This document shows positions 9,178 to 18,384 of a stretch of 61,051 nt of DNA, one piece after another (the stretch's first letter is position 1; every line of letters starts with the position of its first letter). Made by a program: the position numbers and the translations under genes. Under the pieces are notes generated by a model. The model was not told where the DNA came from and ran no database searches. It was given only the letters and a program-made list of their open reading frames with translations. The stretch is from Anaerobium acetethylicum (GTDB lineage: Bacteria > Bacillota > Clostridia > Lachnospirales > Lachnospiraceae), in contig NZ_FMKA01000020.1 in the NCBI RefSeq assembly GCF_900096945.1, positions 1 through 61,051 on the forward strand. Direction: 5' to 3'.

Positions 9178-10080
9178 ATGAAAAAGAAGAAAAAGATTAT
9201 ATCAAATACAACAATAGAGGGGTATTGTTTCGTACTTCCATCATTCATCTTTATGTTGGCGTTGATTGGCTACCCGTTGATCTACAATATCATACTGAGT
9301 TTTAAAAACTATGATGTCAAGACATTTAAGGGAAATACATCGGTATTTGTCGGGCTCGACAATTATGCGACATTGTTTTCAGACTCAACTTTCTGGCTGG
9401 TAATGAGAAATACGCTATTGTTTACGATTGCTTGTCTGATAGTTCAATTTTCAATAGGTTTTCTATTTGCACTGCTATTTCATCAGAAATTCAAACTATC
9501 AGGTCCGGTAAGAGGATTGCTGCTGATAAGTTATATGATGCCGATGTCAGTCACAGCGTTATTGTCAAGGAATATGTTTATGACAGACGGTGGTGTAATC
9601 AATGTTATATTGCAGAACTTCCATCTGATCGATCAGCCAATAGAATGGCTGACTAATACGAAATGGGCAATCAGGACAGTCATTATCGCGAACTGCTGGG
9701 TAGGTATCCCGTTTAACATGTTATTGCTGACCACAGGACTAACAGGAATATCGACAGAGATTTATGAGAGCGGAAAGGTGGATGGCGCAAATTCATTTCA
9801 GAGATTTTTCTACCTGACGCTTCCGCTGCTTAAGCCAGCTATAATGGCAGTATTGATGTTGGGATTCATTTATACATTTAAGGCTTTTGACCTGATATAC
9901 ATCATGACAGGCGGCGGACCTTTGAATTCGACAGACGTATTAGGGACTTATGCGTATCAGCTGGCATTCAGCCAATATAAGTTTTCTATGGGGTCTGCGG
10001 TAGCAGTAGTGTTGTTCCTGTGTCTGTTTGTAGTAGGATTATTCTATTTGAAAATGACAATGGCTGAGGAGGTGGATTAA
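9178..10080 (+). CDS. ABC sugar permease, MalF/UgpA type
   Basis: The ATG at 9178 follows AAAGGGG; the frame extends upstream into the binding-protein end but without a ribosome site. The product has 300 residues and about six membrane helices. It carries the EAA loop that contacts the ATPase (YESGKVDGANSFQRFFYLTLP) and ends in the GGGPLNSTDVLGTYAYQLAF segment typical of carbohydrate permeases. It pairs with the next gene, two bases further on, to make the membrane channel of the importer. Confidence 0.93.
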   Translation: MKKKKKIISNTTIEGYCFVLPSFIFMLALIGYPLIYNIILSFKNYDVKTFKGNTSVFVGLDNYATLFSDSTFWLVMRNTLLFTIACLIVQFSIGFLFALLFHQKFKLSGPVRGLLLISYMMPMSVTALLSRNMFMTDGGVINVILQNFHLIDQPIEWLTNTKWAIRTVIIANCWVGIPFNMLLLTTGLTGISTEIYESGKVDGANSFQRFFYLTLPLLKPAIMAVLMLGFIYTFKAFDLIYIMTGGGPLNSTDVLGTYAYQLAFSQYKFSMGSAVAVVLFLCLFVVGLFYLKMTMAEEVD

Positions 10081-10081
10081 A

Positions 10082-10939
10082 ATGGGGAAAAATAAGATAT
10101 TCACTGGAACGCCCAGAGAGAACAGAAAAGATATTGTACTATGCCTAATTGCCTTTCTTATTGCGATTGTATTTCTTTTCCCGATTTACTGGATGGCTAT
10201 TACATCGATAAAAGTGGATACGGATATATTTTCAAAAACCCTGAGCTTTATTCCGAGAGCAGTCACCCTGGATCCCTGGATTGAACAGTTTACGGATGCC
10301 GCATTTCTGACATCATTAAGGAATAGTACGTTGATTGCTTTGTTTTCAATGACTATTTCACTGGTACTTGGTATCCCTGCAGCTTATGCAATGGGTAAAT
10401 ATAGGATTCCGGGAGGGAATATTATTCTGTTGGTATTCCTTGTCACGCAGATGATGCCGGCTTCGCTGCTGCTGACACCATTATATCTGACTTTCAGCAG
10501 GGCAGGAATATTGAACTCCTATTTGGCACCGGCGTTGGCAGTGGCGTCGGGCTCTATACCGTTTATCGTTATTACGCTGAGGCCATATTTTAAGACTATA
10601 CCGAAATCGCTTGATGAGGCCGCAAGGATTGATGGCTGCAATGCGTTTTCATCCTTTATCAGAATTATGATTCCCACAATCAAAACGGGAAGCATAACGG
10701 TTCTGGTCATATCATTCCTGCATGGATGGAATGATCTCGTATATTCTATGACATTCAACGTAAATGCGGATATGAGGCCCTTGACAGCGAATATTTACAA
10801 ATTCATGGATAAGTACGGAACAAAATGGAATTCGATTATGGCATATGGTGCGATTCTGGTATTACCAGTTATCCTGGCTTTTGTTTTCCTTCAGAAGTAT
10901 ATTGTAGGCGGATTGACCGCTGGGGCAGTCAAAGAATAG
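10082..10939 (+). CDS. ABC sugar permease, MalG/UgpE type
   Basis: A 285-residue protein with about six helices and the EAA motif EAARIDGCNAFSSFIRIMIP. The start ATG lies two bases after the stop of the other permease, and its ribosome site GAGGTGG is inside that gene, so the two are translationally coupled. It forms the importer heterodimer with the MalF-type subunit. The substrate is inferred from the GH31 enzymes immediately downstream. Confidence 0.93.
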   Translation: MGKNKIFTGTPRENRKDIVLCLIAFLIAIVFLFPIYWMAITSIKVDTDIFSKTLSFIPRAVTLDPWIEQFTDAAFLTSLRNSTLIALFSMTISLVLGIPAAYAMGKYRIPGGNIILLVFLVTQMMPASLLLTPLYLTFSRAGILNSYLAPALAVASGSIPFIVITLRPYFKTIPKSLDEAARIDGCNAFSSFIRIMIPTIKTGSITVLVISFLHGWNDLVYSMTFNVNADMRPLTANIYKFMDKYGTKWNSIMAYGAILVLPVILAFVFLQKYIVGGLTAGAVKE

Positions 10940-10955
10940 AACACAGGAGGTACTT

Positions 10956-13232
10956 ATGAAATTCACAAATGGTTATTGGCTTATGAGAAAAGAGATTACG
11001 CCTTCCTATGCAGTAGAGTATTGGGTACACGAAGTAAATGGCAATGAACTTGTGCTTCATGCGCCGTCTAAACATGTCGGAGACAGGGGAGATACGCTTG
11101 ACTCGGCGGTGTTTGCTGTCACGCTTTCGAGTCCTATGGAAAATGTAATAAAGGTATCGCTGGTTCATTTTAAAGGAAAGGCATACAAGGGACCCTTTGC
11201 GACAATCAAGGAGACAAACCCGCATGTCGAGATTATAGAAAACGAAAAGGACATCATTTATAAGACGGGAACAATGAAGGCTGTTATATGTAAAGAACAG
11301 AACAACTGGAAAATAGAATACTATGATGGCGATGAGCTGCTGACAGAAACAAGCTATAGGAATATGGCGCACATGCATAACAGTAAGACGAACAAGAGCT
11401 ATATGGTTGAGCAGCTGGCATTGGATATAGATGAGTATGTGTACGGTCTAGGAGAACGTTTTACTCCTTTTGTTAAGAATGGACAGATTGTGGAGATGTG
11501 GAATGAAGATGGGGGGACATCAAGCGAGATTGCTTATAAAAATATCCCATTCTATGTGACCAACAGGGGTTACGGCGTATTTGTCGATAATGAAGGCGAC
11601 ACTGCATATGAAATAGCAAGTGAAAAAGTAGAACGCGTGCAGTTTTCCGTTGAAGGTGAAAGACTTGACTATTACATAATTAGTGGAGGCAGCCCAAAGG
11701 GAACAATTCAGAAATACACGGAGCTGACAGGAAAACCGGCACTGCCACCGGCATGGTCCTTCGGTCTGTGGCTTACCACATCCTTTACGACAAGCTATGA
11801 TGAGGAGACGGTTACCAGTTTCATTCAGGGTATGGAAGACCGGGATATTCCGCTTCATGTATTCCATTTTGACTGCTTCTGGATGGAAGCCTATGAATGG
11901 TGCAATTTCGAATGGGACAAAAAGACATTTCCGGATCCGATGGGAATGCTGAAAAGGTTCCATGACAGGGGATTGAAAATCTGTGTCTGGATAAATCCTT
12001 ATATTGGGCAGAAGTCAAAGCTCTTCGACGAGGGGATGGAGAGAGGATATTTACTAAAGACAAAAGATGGGGATGTATGGCAGACTAACCTCTGGCAGGG
12101 CGGAATGGCGTTGGTCGATTTCACGAATCCGGCAGCAGTCGAATGGTACCAGAGCAAATTGGAAGTTCTTCTGGATATGGGTGTTGACTGCTTCAAGACA
12201 GATTTTGGCGAAAGGATTCCGGTGGCTGATGTAGAGTATTTTGACCATTCGGACCCGGTAAAGATGCATAACTACTATACTTTCTTATATAACAAGTCAG
12301 TTTTTGAGCTGCTTGAAAGGAAGAGGGGAAAAGGGGAGGCGACTTTATTTGCAAGGTCTGCAACCGTCGGTGGACAGCAGTTTCCAGTACATTGGGGTGG
12401 AGATTGCTCGGCTACATATCCATCTATGGCAGAGACGCTTCGGGGCGGCCTCTCGCTTGCAGCATCAGGGTTTGGATTCTGGAGCCATGATATTGGAGGC
12501 TTTGAACAGACGGCTCCTGCAGACGTTTATAAACGCTGGTGTGCGTTTGGGCTATTGTCTTCACACAGCCGGCTTCACGGTTCAAAATCATATAGGGTTC
12601 CGTGGCTGTATGATGATGAAGCATGTGATGTGCTCAGGAAATTTGTCAAGATTAAATGTGGGCTTATGCCTTATTTATATGGGCAGGCAGTTCTGGCCCA
12701 TGAAGAAGGAATACCCATGCTAAGGCCGATGTTTGTAGAGTTTCCAGAGGACAGGACATGTGAAACTCTTGATAAGGAATATATGCTTGGAGATTCCCTT
12801 TTGGTTGCGCCAATATTTAAAAAATCCGGAAAGGTAGAGTACTATTTACCGGAAGGGAGCTGGATTAATTATATTACGGGGGAAGTTCTGGAAGGCGGAA
12901 GATGGATTCAGGAGAAACACGGATATGATACGATTCCTCTTATGGTAAGGGAAAACAGCATCCTCCCGATAGGCAGCTGTCAGACCAGACCTGATTATGA
13001 TTACACCGATGGAATTACTTTCTATGTATCAAAAATGAAAGATGGAAGCAAAGCCAGAGTATCGGTCCCGGATTTGCTGGGAAAAACAGTTATGGAGGCT
13101 GAAGCTGAAAGAATTGGAAACAAAATAATGATAACCGTAAGAGGAAACAGTGCGAATTGGAAAGCGGCTCTTATGGAAGATGGAGATGCCCGAGTTGAGA
13201 TAAATGGTAATCAGGCAGTAATCATTTTATAA
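10956..13232 (+). CDS. yicI: GH31 alpha-xylosidase, YicI-like
   Basis: A 758-residue protein, close to the 772 of E. coli YicI, with ACAGGAGG before the ATG. It has an N-terminal beta-sandwich, a (beta/alpha)8 barrel and C-terminal sheet domains. The nucleophile Asp416 lies in FKTDFGERIP, the hallmark YicI sequence, and the acid/base Asp483 in HWGGDC. WSHDIGGFE and SSHSRLHGS are also typical. It should release xylose from the non-reducing end of alpha-xylosides such as isoprimeverose, in the cytoplasm. Its position directly after the permeases supports intracellular processing of imported oligosaccharide. Confidence 0.92.
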   Translation: MKFTNGYWLMRKEITPSYAVEYWVHEVNGNELVLHAPSKHVGDRGDTLDSAVFAVTLSSPMENVIKVSLVHFKGKAYKGPFATIKETNPHVEIIENEKDIIYKTGTMKAVICKEQNNWKIEYYDGDELLTETSYRNMAHMHNSKTNKSYMVEQLALDIDEYVYGLGERFTPFVKNGQIVEMWNEDGGTSSEIAYKNIPFYVTNRGYGVFVDNEGDTAYEIASEKVERVQFSVEGERLDYYIISGGSPKGTIQKYTELTGKPALPPAWSFGLWLTTSFTTSYDEETVTSFIQGMEDRDIPLHVFHFDCFWMEAYEWCNFEWDKKTFPDPMGMLKRFHDRGLKICVWINPYIGQKSKLFDEGMERGYLLKTKDGDVWQTNLWQGGMALVDFTNPAAVEWYQSKLEVLLDMGVDCFKTDFGERIPVADVEYFDHSDPVKMHNYYTFLYNKSVFELLERKRGKGEATLFARSATVGGQQFPVHWGGDCSATYPSMAETLRGGLSLAASGFGFWSHDIGGFEQTAPADVYKRWCAFGLLSSHSRLHGSKSYRVPWLYDDEACDVLRKFVKIKCGLMPYLYGQAVLAHEEGIPMLRPMFVEFPEDRTCETLDKEYMLGDSLLVAPIFKKSGKVEYYLPEGSWINYITGEVLEGGRWIQEKHGYDTIPLMVRENSILPIGSCQTRPDYDYTDGITFYVSKMKDGSKARVSVPDLLGKTVMEAEAERIGNKIMITVRGNSANWKAALMEDGDARVEINGNQAVIIL

Positions 13233-13250
13233 TGAAAAGGAGAATGGGAT

Positions 13251-15254
13251 ATGTCGATATTCAGTATGGAAGGAAACCGTTTAGTATTTCGCTATGATGC
13301 AGAAAAGTTATGGATTGAACCTTGGGGAGTAAATAGCTTGCGTATTCGATCCACAAAAATGGCTGAGATGCCGGTGGAAAATTGGGCATTATCAGAACCA
13401 GTGAAAGAATGCAAAGCTGACATTGTGATAACGGACAAGCAGGCATCGATTACAAATGGAAAAATCAAGGCAACGATATCAAACTACGGAAGAATGACAT
13501 TATATAACCAGAAAGACGAAGTGCTGTTAGATGAATATATCAGGAACCGTTTGGATTTAAAGGCAGACTACTGCAGTGCCCTGGAAATCGAGGCGAGAGA
13601 GTTCAGGCCAATTCTTGGCGGTGATTATGAATTATCTCTCCGCTTTGTTTCCAATCCGAATGAGCGCATCTATGGAATGGGACAATATCAGCAGCCGTAT
13701 TTAAATCTAAAAGGCGTCGATCTTGAACTTGCCCACAGGAACTCGCAGGCATCTGTTCCGTTTGCCGTTTCATCGTTAGGGTATGGATTCTTATGGAATA
13801 ACCCGGCAGTAGGAAGAGTTACTTTTGGCAAGAACATTACAACCTGGCATGCAGTATCTACCAAAATTCTGGATTACTGGATTACAGCAGGAGATACACC
13901 GGCTGAGATTGAAGAGGCATATGCGGATGTTACAGGAAAAGTACCGATGATGCCGGAATACGGCCTCGGCTTCTGGCAGTGCAAGCTGCGCTACCAGACC
14001 CAGGAAGAACTGCTTTCAGTAGCAAGGGAATACAAAAAGAGAAATCTCCCAATTGATGTGATAGTCATCGACTACTTCCATTGGCCAACCCAGGGAGAAT
14101 GGAAATTCGATCTAACCTACTGGCCTGATCCGGATGCCATGATTGCGGAACTGAAAGAAATGGGAATCGAACTTATGGTTTCGATCTGGCCGACAGTAGA
14201 TTATCGAAGTGAAAATTTCCAGGAAATGAAAGAAAACGGTTATCTGATACGCACTGACCGTGGCTTCAGAATTGGAATGGACTACCAGGGAAATACGATT
14301 CATTATGATGCAACCAATCCGGATGCAAGAAAATATGTGTGGGATAAGGCAAAGAAGAATTACTACGACAAAGGAATTAAGGTGTTCTGGCTTGATGAAG
14401 CGGAGCCGGAGTATTCTGTTTATGACTTTGACAATTACCGTTATCATTTGGGACCAAATGTACAGATCGGAAATATTTATCCAGCGATGTATGCAAAAAC
14501 TTTCTTTGACGGAATGAAGCAGGAAGGACAGGAAGATATTGTGAATCTGCTTCGCTGTGCATGGGCGGGCTCGCAGAAATATGGGGCACTGGTATGGTCG
14601 GGAGATATACATTCAAGCTTCTTCAGCATGCGAAACCAGGTGGCAGCAGGGCTTAACATGGGAATGGCAGGAATACCTTGGTTTACAACTGATATAGGGG
14701 GGTTCCATGGAGGAAATCCTGATGATCCGGAATTTAGGGAACTGCTGGTACGGTGGTTTGAATATGGAACATTCTGTCCGGTTATGAGGCTCCATGGAGA
14801 AAGACAGCCGATGAAGCCCCAGTATGGCACGACGGGAGGAGCAACATGCCTGTCAGGGGCAGACAATGAAGTCTGGTCGTTCGGGGAAGAGGCCTATGAA
14901 ATCTGTAAGACATATCTTCAGATTAGGGAGAACATGAGGAGCTATACCAGGACCTTGATGGAAGAAGCCCATAAAAAAGGGACGCCTGTTATGAAAACCC
15001 TGTTTTACCAGTTCCCTGAGGATGAGAAGGCATGGGAAGTAGAAGATGAGTTCTGCTTCGGCAGTGATATCCTTGTTGCTCCTGTATTATATGAAAATAT
15101 GAGAAGCAGGGATGTGTATCTTCCAGTAGGAACGAGATGGGTGAATGTCTGGACTGAAGAAGTATTAGATGGCGGACAGACCATTTCTGTGGAGGCTCCT
15201 ATAAGCAAGATTCCTTTGTTTAAAAGGGAAGGAAGCAAAGTGAAAATTCTATAG
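13251..15254 (+). CDS. GH31 alpha-xylosidase/alpha-glucosidase, second paralogue
   Basis: A 667-residue GH31 enzyme, 18 bp after the first, with ribosome site AAAGGAG. The barrel segment FWQCKLRYQTQEELLSVARE and IDYFHWPTQGEWKF match alpha-xylosidase-like GH31 proteins. The nucleophile is Asp382 in FWLDEAEPEY and the acid/base is Asp452 in VWSGDIHSS. It lacks a signal peptide, so it acts inside the cell. The WLDEAEP motif differs from the KTDFGE of its neighbour, so the two probably handle different linkages or chain lengths. I cannot decide between alpha-xylosidase and alpha-glucosidase activity from sequence. Confidence 0.88.
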   Translation: MSIFSMEGNRLVFRYDAEKLWIEPWGVNSLRIRSTKMAEMPVENWALSEPVKECKADIVITDKQASITNGKIKATISNYGRMTLYNQKDEVLLDEYIRNRLDLKADYCSALEIEAREFRPILGGDYELSLRFVSNPNERIYGMGQYQQPYLNLKGVDLELAHRNSQASVPFAVSSLGYGFLWNNPAVGRVTFGKNITTWHAVSTKILDYWITAGDTPAEIEEAYADVTGKVPMMPEYGLGFWQCKLRYQTQEELLSVAREYKKRNLPIDVIVIDYFHWPTQGEWKFDLTYWPDPDAMIAELKEMGIELMVSIWPTVDYRSENFQEMKENGYLIRTDRGFRIGMDYQGNTIHYDATNPDARKYVWDKAKKNYYDKGIKVFWLDEAEPEYSVYDFDNYRYHLGPNVQIGNIYPAMYAKTFFDGMKQEGQEDIVNLLRCAWAGSQKYGALVWSGDIHSSFFSMRNQVAAGLNMGMAGIPWFTTDIGGFHGGNPDDPEFRELLVRWFEYGTFCPVMRLHGERQPMKPQYGTTGGATCLSGADNEVWSFGEEAYEICKTYLQIRENMRSYTRTLMEEAHKKGTPVMKTLFYQFPEDEKAWEVEDEFCFGSDILVAPVLYENMRSRDVYLPVGTRWVNVWTEEVLDGGQTISVEAPISKIPLFKREGSKVKIL

Positions 15255-15375
15255 TATTGTGGGGGAAGGCGGAAAGTTGAAATAGCCCTGCTCAATGCAG
15301 GGGAATTATAAAAAATTGCAGAGGTTATATCTGGAGATGAAGGTTTTACTAAATGGCTGAAATAAAAAAATCAAG

Positions 15376-15414
15376 AGGAACTATCGCGCATATATGATAG
15401 TTCCTTCTTTTTTT
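15376..15414 (+). terminator. Intrinsic terminator of the xyloside operon
   Basis: AGGAACTATC pairs perfectly with GATAGTTCCT over a 10-nt loop and is followed by TCTTTTTTTT. A smaller CCCTGC/GCAGGG hairpin without a U-tract lies at 15286-15302. Confidence 0.9.
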
Positions 15415-15735
15415 GCGATTTTATTCTCTTTAATAATTCTGCCATGGATACGACCATTTAGACCAACGGAAAATAAAATCATAGTCGTTATATCCATGCT
15501 TTTGGTTTGCAGTTCTTACGGGTTCATGAATCATCAGGACATTTAGGCTTAGGTGAACATTACGATTTCCAGCATTAGTTTTTATATGAGCAACAATTAT
15601 GAGTGCAGCTGGATGTCAGTCCATCGGAGTTTCTTTTTCTTTTTTGCCTCCATGCATTGTAAATGGATGCTGTCTCCATTAATATCACCCAATTTAAGAA
15701 CAATCCCTTATTCGGGTGCAAATCACTGATGGTAT
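15415..15735. other. Gene-free stretch
   Basis: About 320 bp between two terminators. Only short open frames are present, none with a ribosome site or recognisable motif. I see no RNA gene. Confidence 0.5.
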
Positions 15736-15772
15736 ACAAAAAAGACTCATGGTAATAAATACACATGAGTCT
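15736..15772 (-). terminator. Intrinsic terminator for the leftward aldolase gene
   Basis: AGACTCATG and CATGAGTCT pair around a 12-nt loop. Read leftward, the stem is followed by TTTTTTGTATACC. It ends transcription from the DeoC-like gene. Confidence 0.8.
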
Positions 15773-15810
15773 AAATTTTAAGTCATAATCAATTTTTGTC
15801 TTCTTTATGA

Positions 15811-16518
15811 TTAATACTGATATTTAGAATAGAGTTCTTCAAAAATTGGTAAATCATCGACAATCTGGAATGTATTACTGGCACTGACATAATCAGCTCC
15901 AGCTGCATAAGCGCCCATCAAGATGGCTGTAGTCCAGTATTTACCGTTACCGGAAGCCTTCAATCCCATGCCAAGTTCGTCAGCTTTTTTGCGGAGTAAC
16001 TGAATTCTGTCCAATGGTGCCCCCTGTTTGTTGTAGTCGTAAGCTTTGATATGGGTAGCGCCACCTTCTTTGATAGCTTCACACATACGATACATATCAT
16101 CCAGAGATTCATTACACATAGTTAGAACTTTAACTTCGCCATCAAAACTCTCTCTTACAGCATGTACATACTCTGTGATGAGATCCCATCTACGCATTTT
16201 CCATGCTGCCATATCAGGATATACATCAATGGATCCGCATCCACCCTTACCTGCAATTTCAGCCTGTTTAGCAGCTGCAGCTGCTGGCATAAGTCCATCA
16301 GAGAAGTTAATTGGTGTGGACATAATAACACCAGATCCCTTCAGAAGATCGTGTACATAGTTATGCCAATGATGGCCAGGGGAGAAGATAACACGGAATC
16401 CATAGTCGATTCCTTTCTGAACCTGTTCAGTAATGATTTTTTCATCATTATCCCAGATAACATGTTCCAGTCGTCCTGCCAGCCATTTTTTTGTTACGAG
16501 TTCGTTATTAAGATACAT
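15811..16518 (-). CDS. DeoC-like class I aldolase
   Basis: The leftward ATG at 16518 follows AAAGGAGG; the frame opens 13 codons earlier without such a site. The 235-residue protein resembles the deoxyribose-phosphate aldolase/LacD superfamily: a candidate Schiff-base lysine Lys158 in ATHIKAYDYNKQG and the second lysine Lys187 in GLKASGNGKYWTTAI, where classical DeoC has KASGGI. The GGCGSID segment and closing AGADYVSAS are also family-like. It should cleave or form a carbon-carbon bond on a small sugar phosphate. The substrate is unknown and the departure from KASGG suggests it is not simply deoxyribose 5-phosphate. It is probably cotranscribed with the SDR upstream. Confidence 0.75.
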   Translation of the reverse strand: MYLNNELVTKKWLAGRLEHVIWDNDEKIITEQVQKGIDYGFRVIFSPGHHWHNYVHDLLKGSGVIMSTPINFSDGLMPAAAAAKQAEIAGKGGCGSIDVYPDMAAWKMRRWDLITEYVHAVRESFDGEVKVLTMCNESLDDMYRMCEAIKEGGATHIKAYDYNKQGAPLDRIQLLRKKADELGMGLKASGNGKYWTTAILMGAYAAGADYVSASNTFQIVDDLPIFEELYSKYQY

Positions 16519-16800
16519 ATTTTTTCCTCCTTTTATGTTCCGCATAATATTATTCATGAAGAATGTAATACATCGGATTATCTAAATTTACTCTTTATGA
16601 TTTTCGATTTGCATTTTAGTTGAATTTGGGATTTTAAAAATACTAGTAAAATCAGCATACTGTGTCAGTTGAGATTGTAGATTTAAGCGATCCCCCTGAC
16701 TACGCACTAATTCCACCGTTACTTTACAAAAATCAGCCGCTTTCCAACAAAGCCTGGATTTGTGGGGCTATATAATTTGATAATAGTAAAATATTAAGTA

Positions 16801-17574
16801 TTAGTTGTTATATATGTAACGGCCGCCAGTAACATCGATTGAAATACCAGTCACATATTTGCTTTCATCTGAAACAAGGAACATAACAGCACCAGCAACG
16901 TCTTCAGGAGTACACATTCTTCCCATAGGGATTTTTTTAAGCATAGCAGCAGTCTGATCTTTGTTAGCATCGGAAGTTAAAGGAGTGTCTGCAACACCTG
17001 GGCATATTGCGTTGCAACGTATATTATCTTTACAGAACATACCGGCACCATATCTTGCAAGTCCAATAACACCAGCTTTGGCAGCCACGTAATGTGCTCC
17101 GGACCAGCTTCCGCCACTTTTGCCTGAGGTTGATGAAATATTAACGATGCTGCCACCGCCAGATTCTTTCATATAAGGGTATGCTTCACGCATTGTACGG
17201 AATACACCTGTAAGATTAACATTAATGACAAAATTCCATTCTTCATCTGTGCATTCTGGCATCTGAGTAAATCTTGATACAGCAGCGCCGTTAATCAAAA
17301 TAGAAACCTTTTTTGTTCTATCATAGATCTCTTTAAATGCTGTTTTTACAGATTCTGTTTCTCCGATGTTCATATGTACGGCAAATGCTTCGCCGCCGAC
17401 TTCCTTAATCAGCTGAACAGTTTTTTCGTTTTCGACATCATTTAAATCCGCGCAAGCAACGGTTGCTCCGTTCATTGCAAGTTCTAGCGCTATACCACGG
17501 TCTAAACCGGATGCTGCACCTGTTACTACAGCAACTTCACCAGCCAGACGTGTGCTTTTCAATTTGCTTGTCAT
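16801..17574 (-). CDS. Short-chain dehydrogenase/reductase (SDR)
   Basis: A 257-residue classical SDR, leftward, with ribosome site AAGGAGG. The nucleotide-binding motif reads TGAASGLDRG (residues 18-27), with Asp25 where the third Gly normally sits. The catalytic Ser lies in NISSTSG (147-148), with Tyr162 and Lys166 in HYVAAK. The closing VTGISIDVTGGRY is typical of sugar or polyol dehydrogenases. The NNAG motif is altered to INGAA. It would oxidise or reduce a polyol or keto-sugar with NAD(P)H. A GntR-type operator half-matches 95 bp upstream (17669-17682). A 280-bp gap separates it from the aldolase gene. Confidence 0.85.
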   Translation of the reverse strand: MTSKLKSTRLAGEVAVVTGAASGLDRGIALELAMNGATVACADLNDVENEKTVQLIKEVGGEAFAVHMNIGETESVKTAFKEIYDRTKKVSILINGAAVSRFTQMPECTDEEWNFVINVNLTGVFRTMREAYPYMKESGGGSIVNISSTSGKSGGSWSGAHYVAAKAGVIGLARYGAGMFCKDNIRCNAICPGVADTPLTSDANKDQTAAMLKKIPMGRMCTPEDVAGAVMFLVSDESKYVTGISIDVTGGRYIYNN

Positions 17575-17668
17575 AAAACTTGTCCTCCTTAAATAAAATT
17601 ATTAGTTAATATTTGTTGATGAACTCAATATACCACTGCGTTGAGGACAAGTCAAGAAAAATTTTATA

Positions 17669-17682
17669 CATGTATATACCGG
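17669..17682. promoter_or_regulatory. GntR-type operator 1 (CATGTATATACCGG)
   Basis: It shares the core TGTATATAC with six other sites in the cluster. It lies downstream of the candidate leftward SDR promoter and 95 bp before the SDR start. The right arm is imperfect. Confidence 0.6.
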
Positions 17683-17812
17683 TAATTATTTAAATGAGAA
17701 TATCGATATATTTAATGAAAGGTTCAAAAAATATGGGGTTGTGCTGTTGACAAATGGTTTTTGTTTTATAAATAAGTTGACATTAACCGACAAATGTAGA
17801 CTTGTTTTGATA

Positions 17813-17826
17813 CCTGTATATACTTG
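17813..17826. promoter_or_regulatory. GntR-type operator 2 (CCTGTATATACTTG)
   Basis: It matches the shared palindrome at 12 of 14 dyad positions. It sits mid-way in the divergent region with no clear promoter next to it, so it may support looping between operators 1 and 3. Confidence 0.55.
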
Positions 17827-18280
17827 TGTTTCTAAATAAGGCTAGTAACTAATGATCTTTTATTATAAATCCGGAAAAGAATATTTTATGTCAAAATACA
17901 AAAATTCTTGTCCAGCTACATAATGCCGGTATGCGTTGAAGCCAGGTTCTTTGAGAATTTAATATTGAACATTGAGATAGTTAGGATAATAAAATGCTTG
18001 TACCTGGATTGACGAAAGAGGAAATTTGCGAATTTGTTATTTGAAACATTCGCCCTCCTGAAAGGATCAAACTACATGGGATCTATATCCGGCCAGTAAG
18101 AAGTAGATTTTTTGTAACATGTTTTCAGCATCATTGTACATACGAATGACATTATCATTAGTCTTGAAGTACAAAAAATAGGCCTAACAAGACTTATAGT
18201 GTTGATAAATTCCTTAATCAGGAGCAGCACCAAAATAGTGCAAGTGAAAAATTAAATTGGTATTTCATTCAAAAAAGCTA

Positions 18281-18309
18281 TTGACACATATTTAAGAATA
18301 TAGTAACAT
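18281..18309 (+). promoter_or_regulatory. Promoter of the first OYE gene
   Basis: TTGACA (18281-18286), 17 bp, TAACAT (18304-18309). An operator follows 10 bp later. Confidence 0.65.
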
Positions 18310-18319
18310 CATGTTATAT

Positions 18320-18333
18320 CTTGTATATACATG
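18320..18333. promoter_or_regulatory. GntR-type operator 3 (CTTGTATATACATG)
   Basis: It overlaps the expected transcription start of the OYE gene, 10 bp past its -10, a place suited to repression. Confidence 0.7.
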
Positions 18334-18384
18334 TAAAGTTCAGTATCTTGTATTTAAATTTTAAAATTGAAAGGGGTTTTTTGT

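Larger units (their letters stand above)
17582..18280. other. Divergent regulatory region, possibly with decayed coding DNA
   Basis: About 700 bp between divergent genes. It contains the TGTATATAC operators at 17669 and 17813. A possible leftward promoter is TTGAAC (17727-17722), 17 bp, GATATT (17704-17699). Around 17995-18110 an open frame reads MLVPGLTKEEICEFVI before a stop and continues after it, which could be a gene remnant. I do not recognise it. Confidence 0.4.

Noticed and set aside
10956-15254. GH31 genes as sulfoquinovosidases supporting a sulfosugar pathway
   Set aside because: The motifs FKTDFGERIP and FHWPTQGEW match alpha-xylosidase-type enzymes, and the operon is separate from the GntR regulon.
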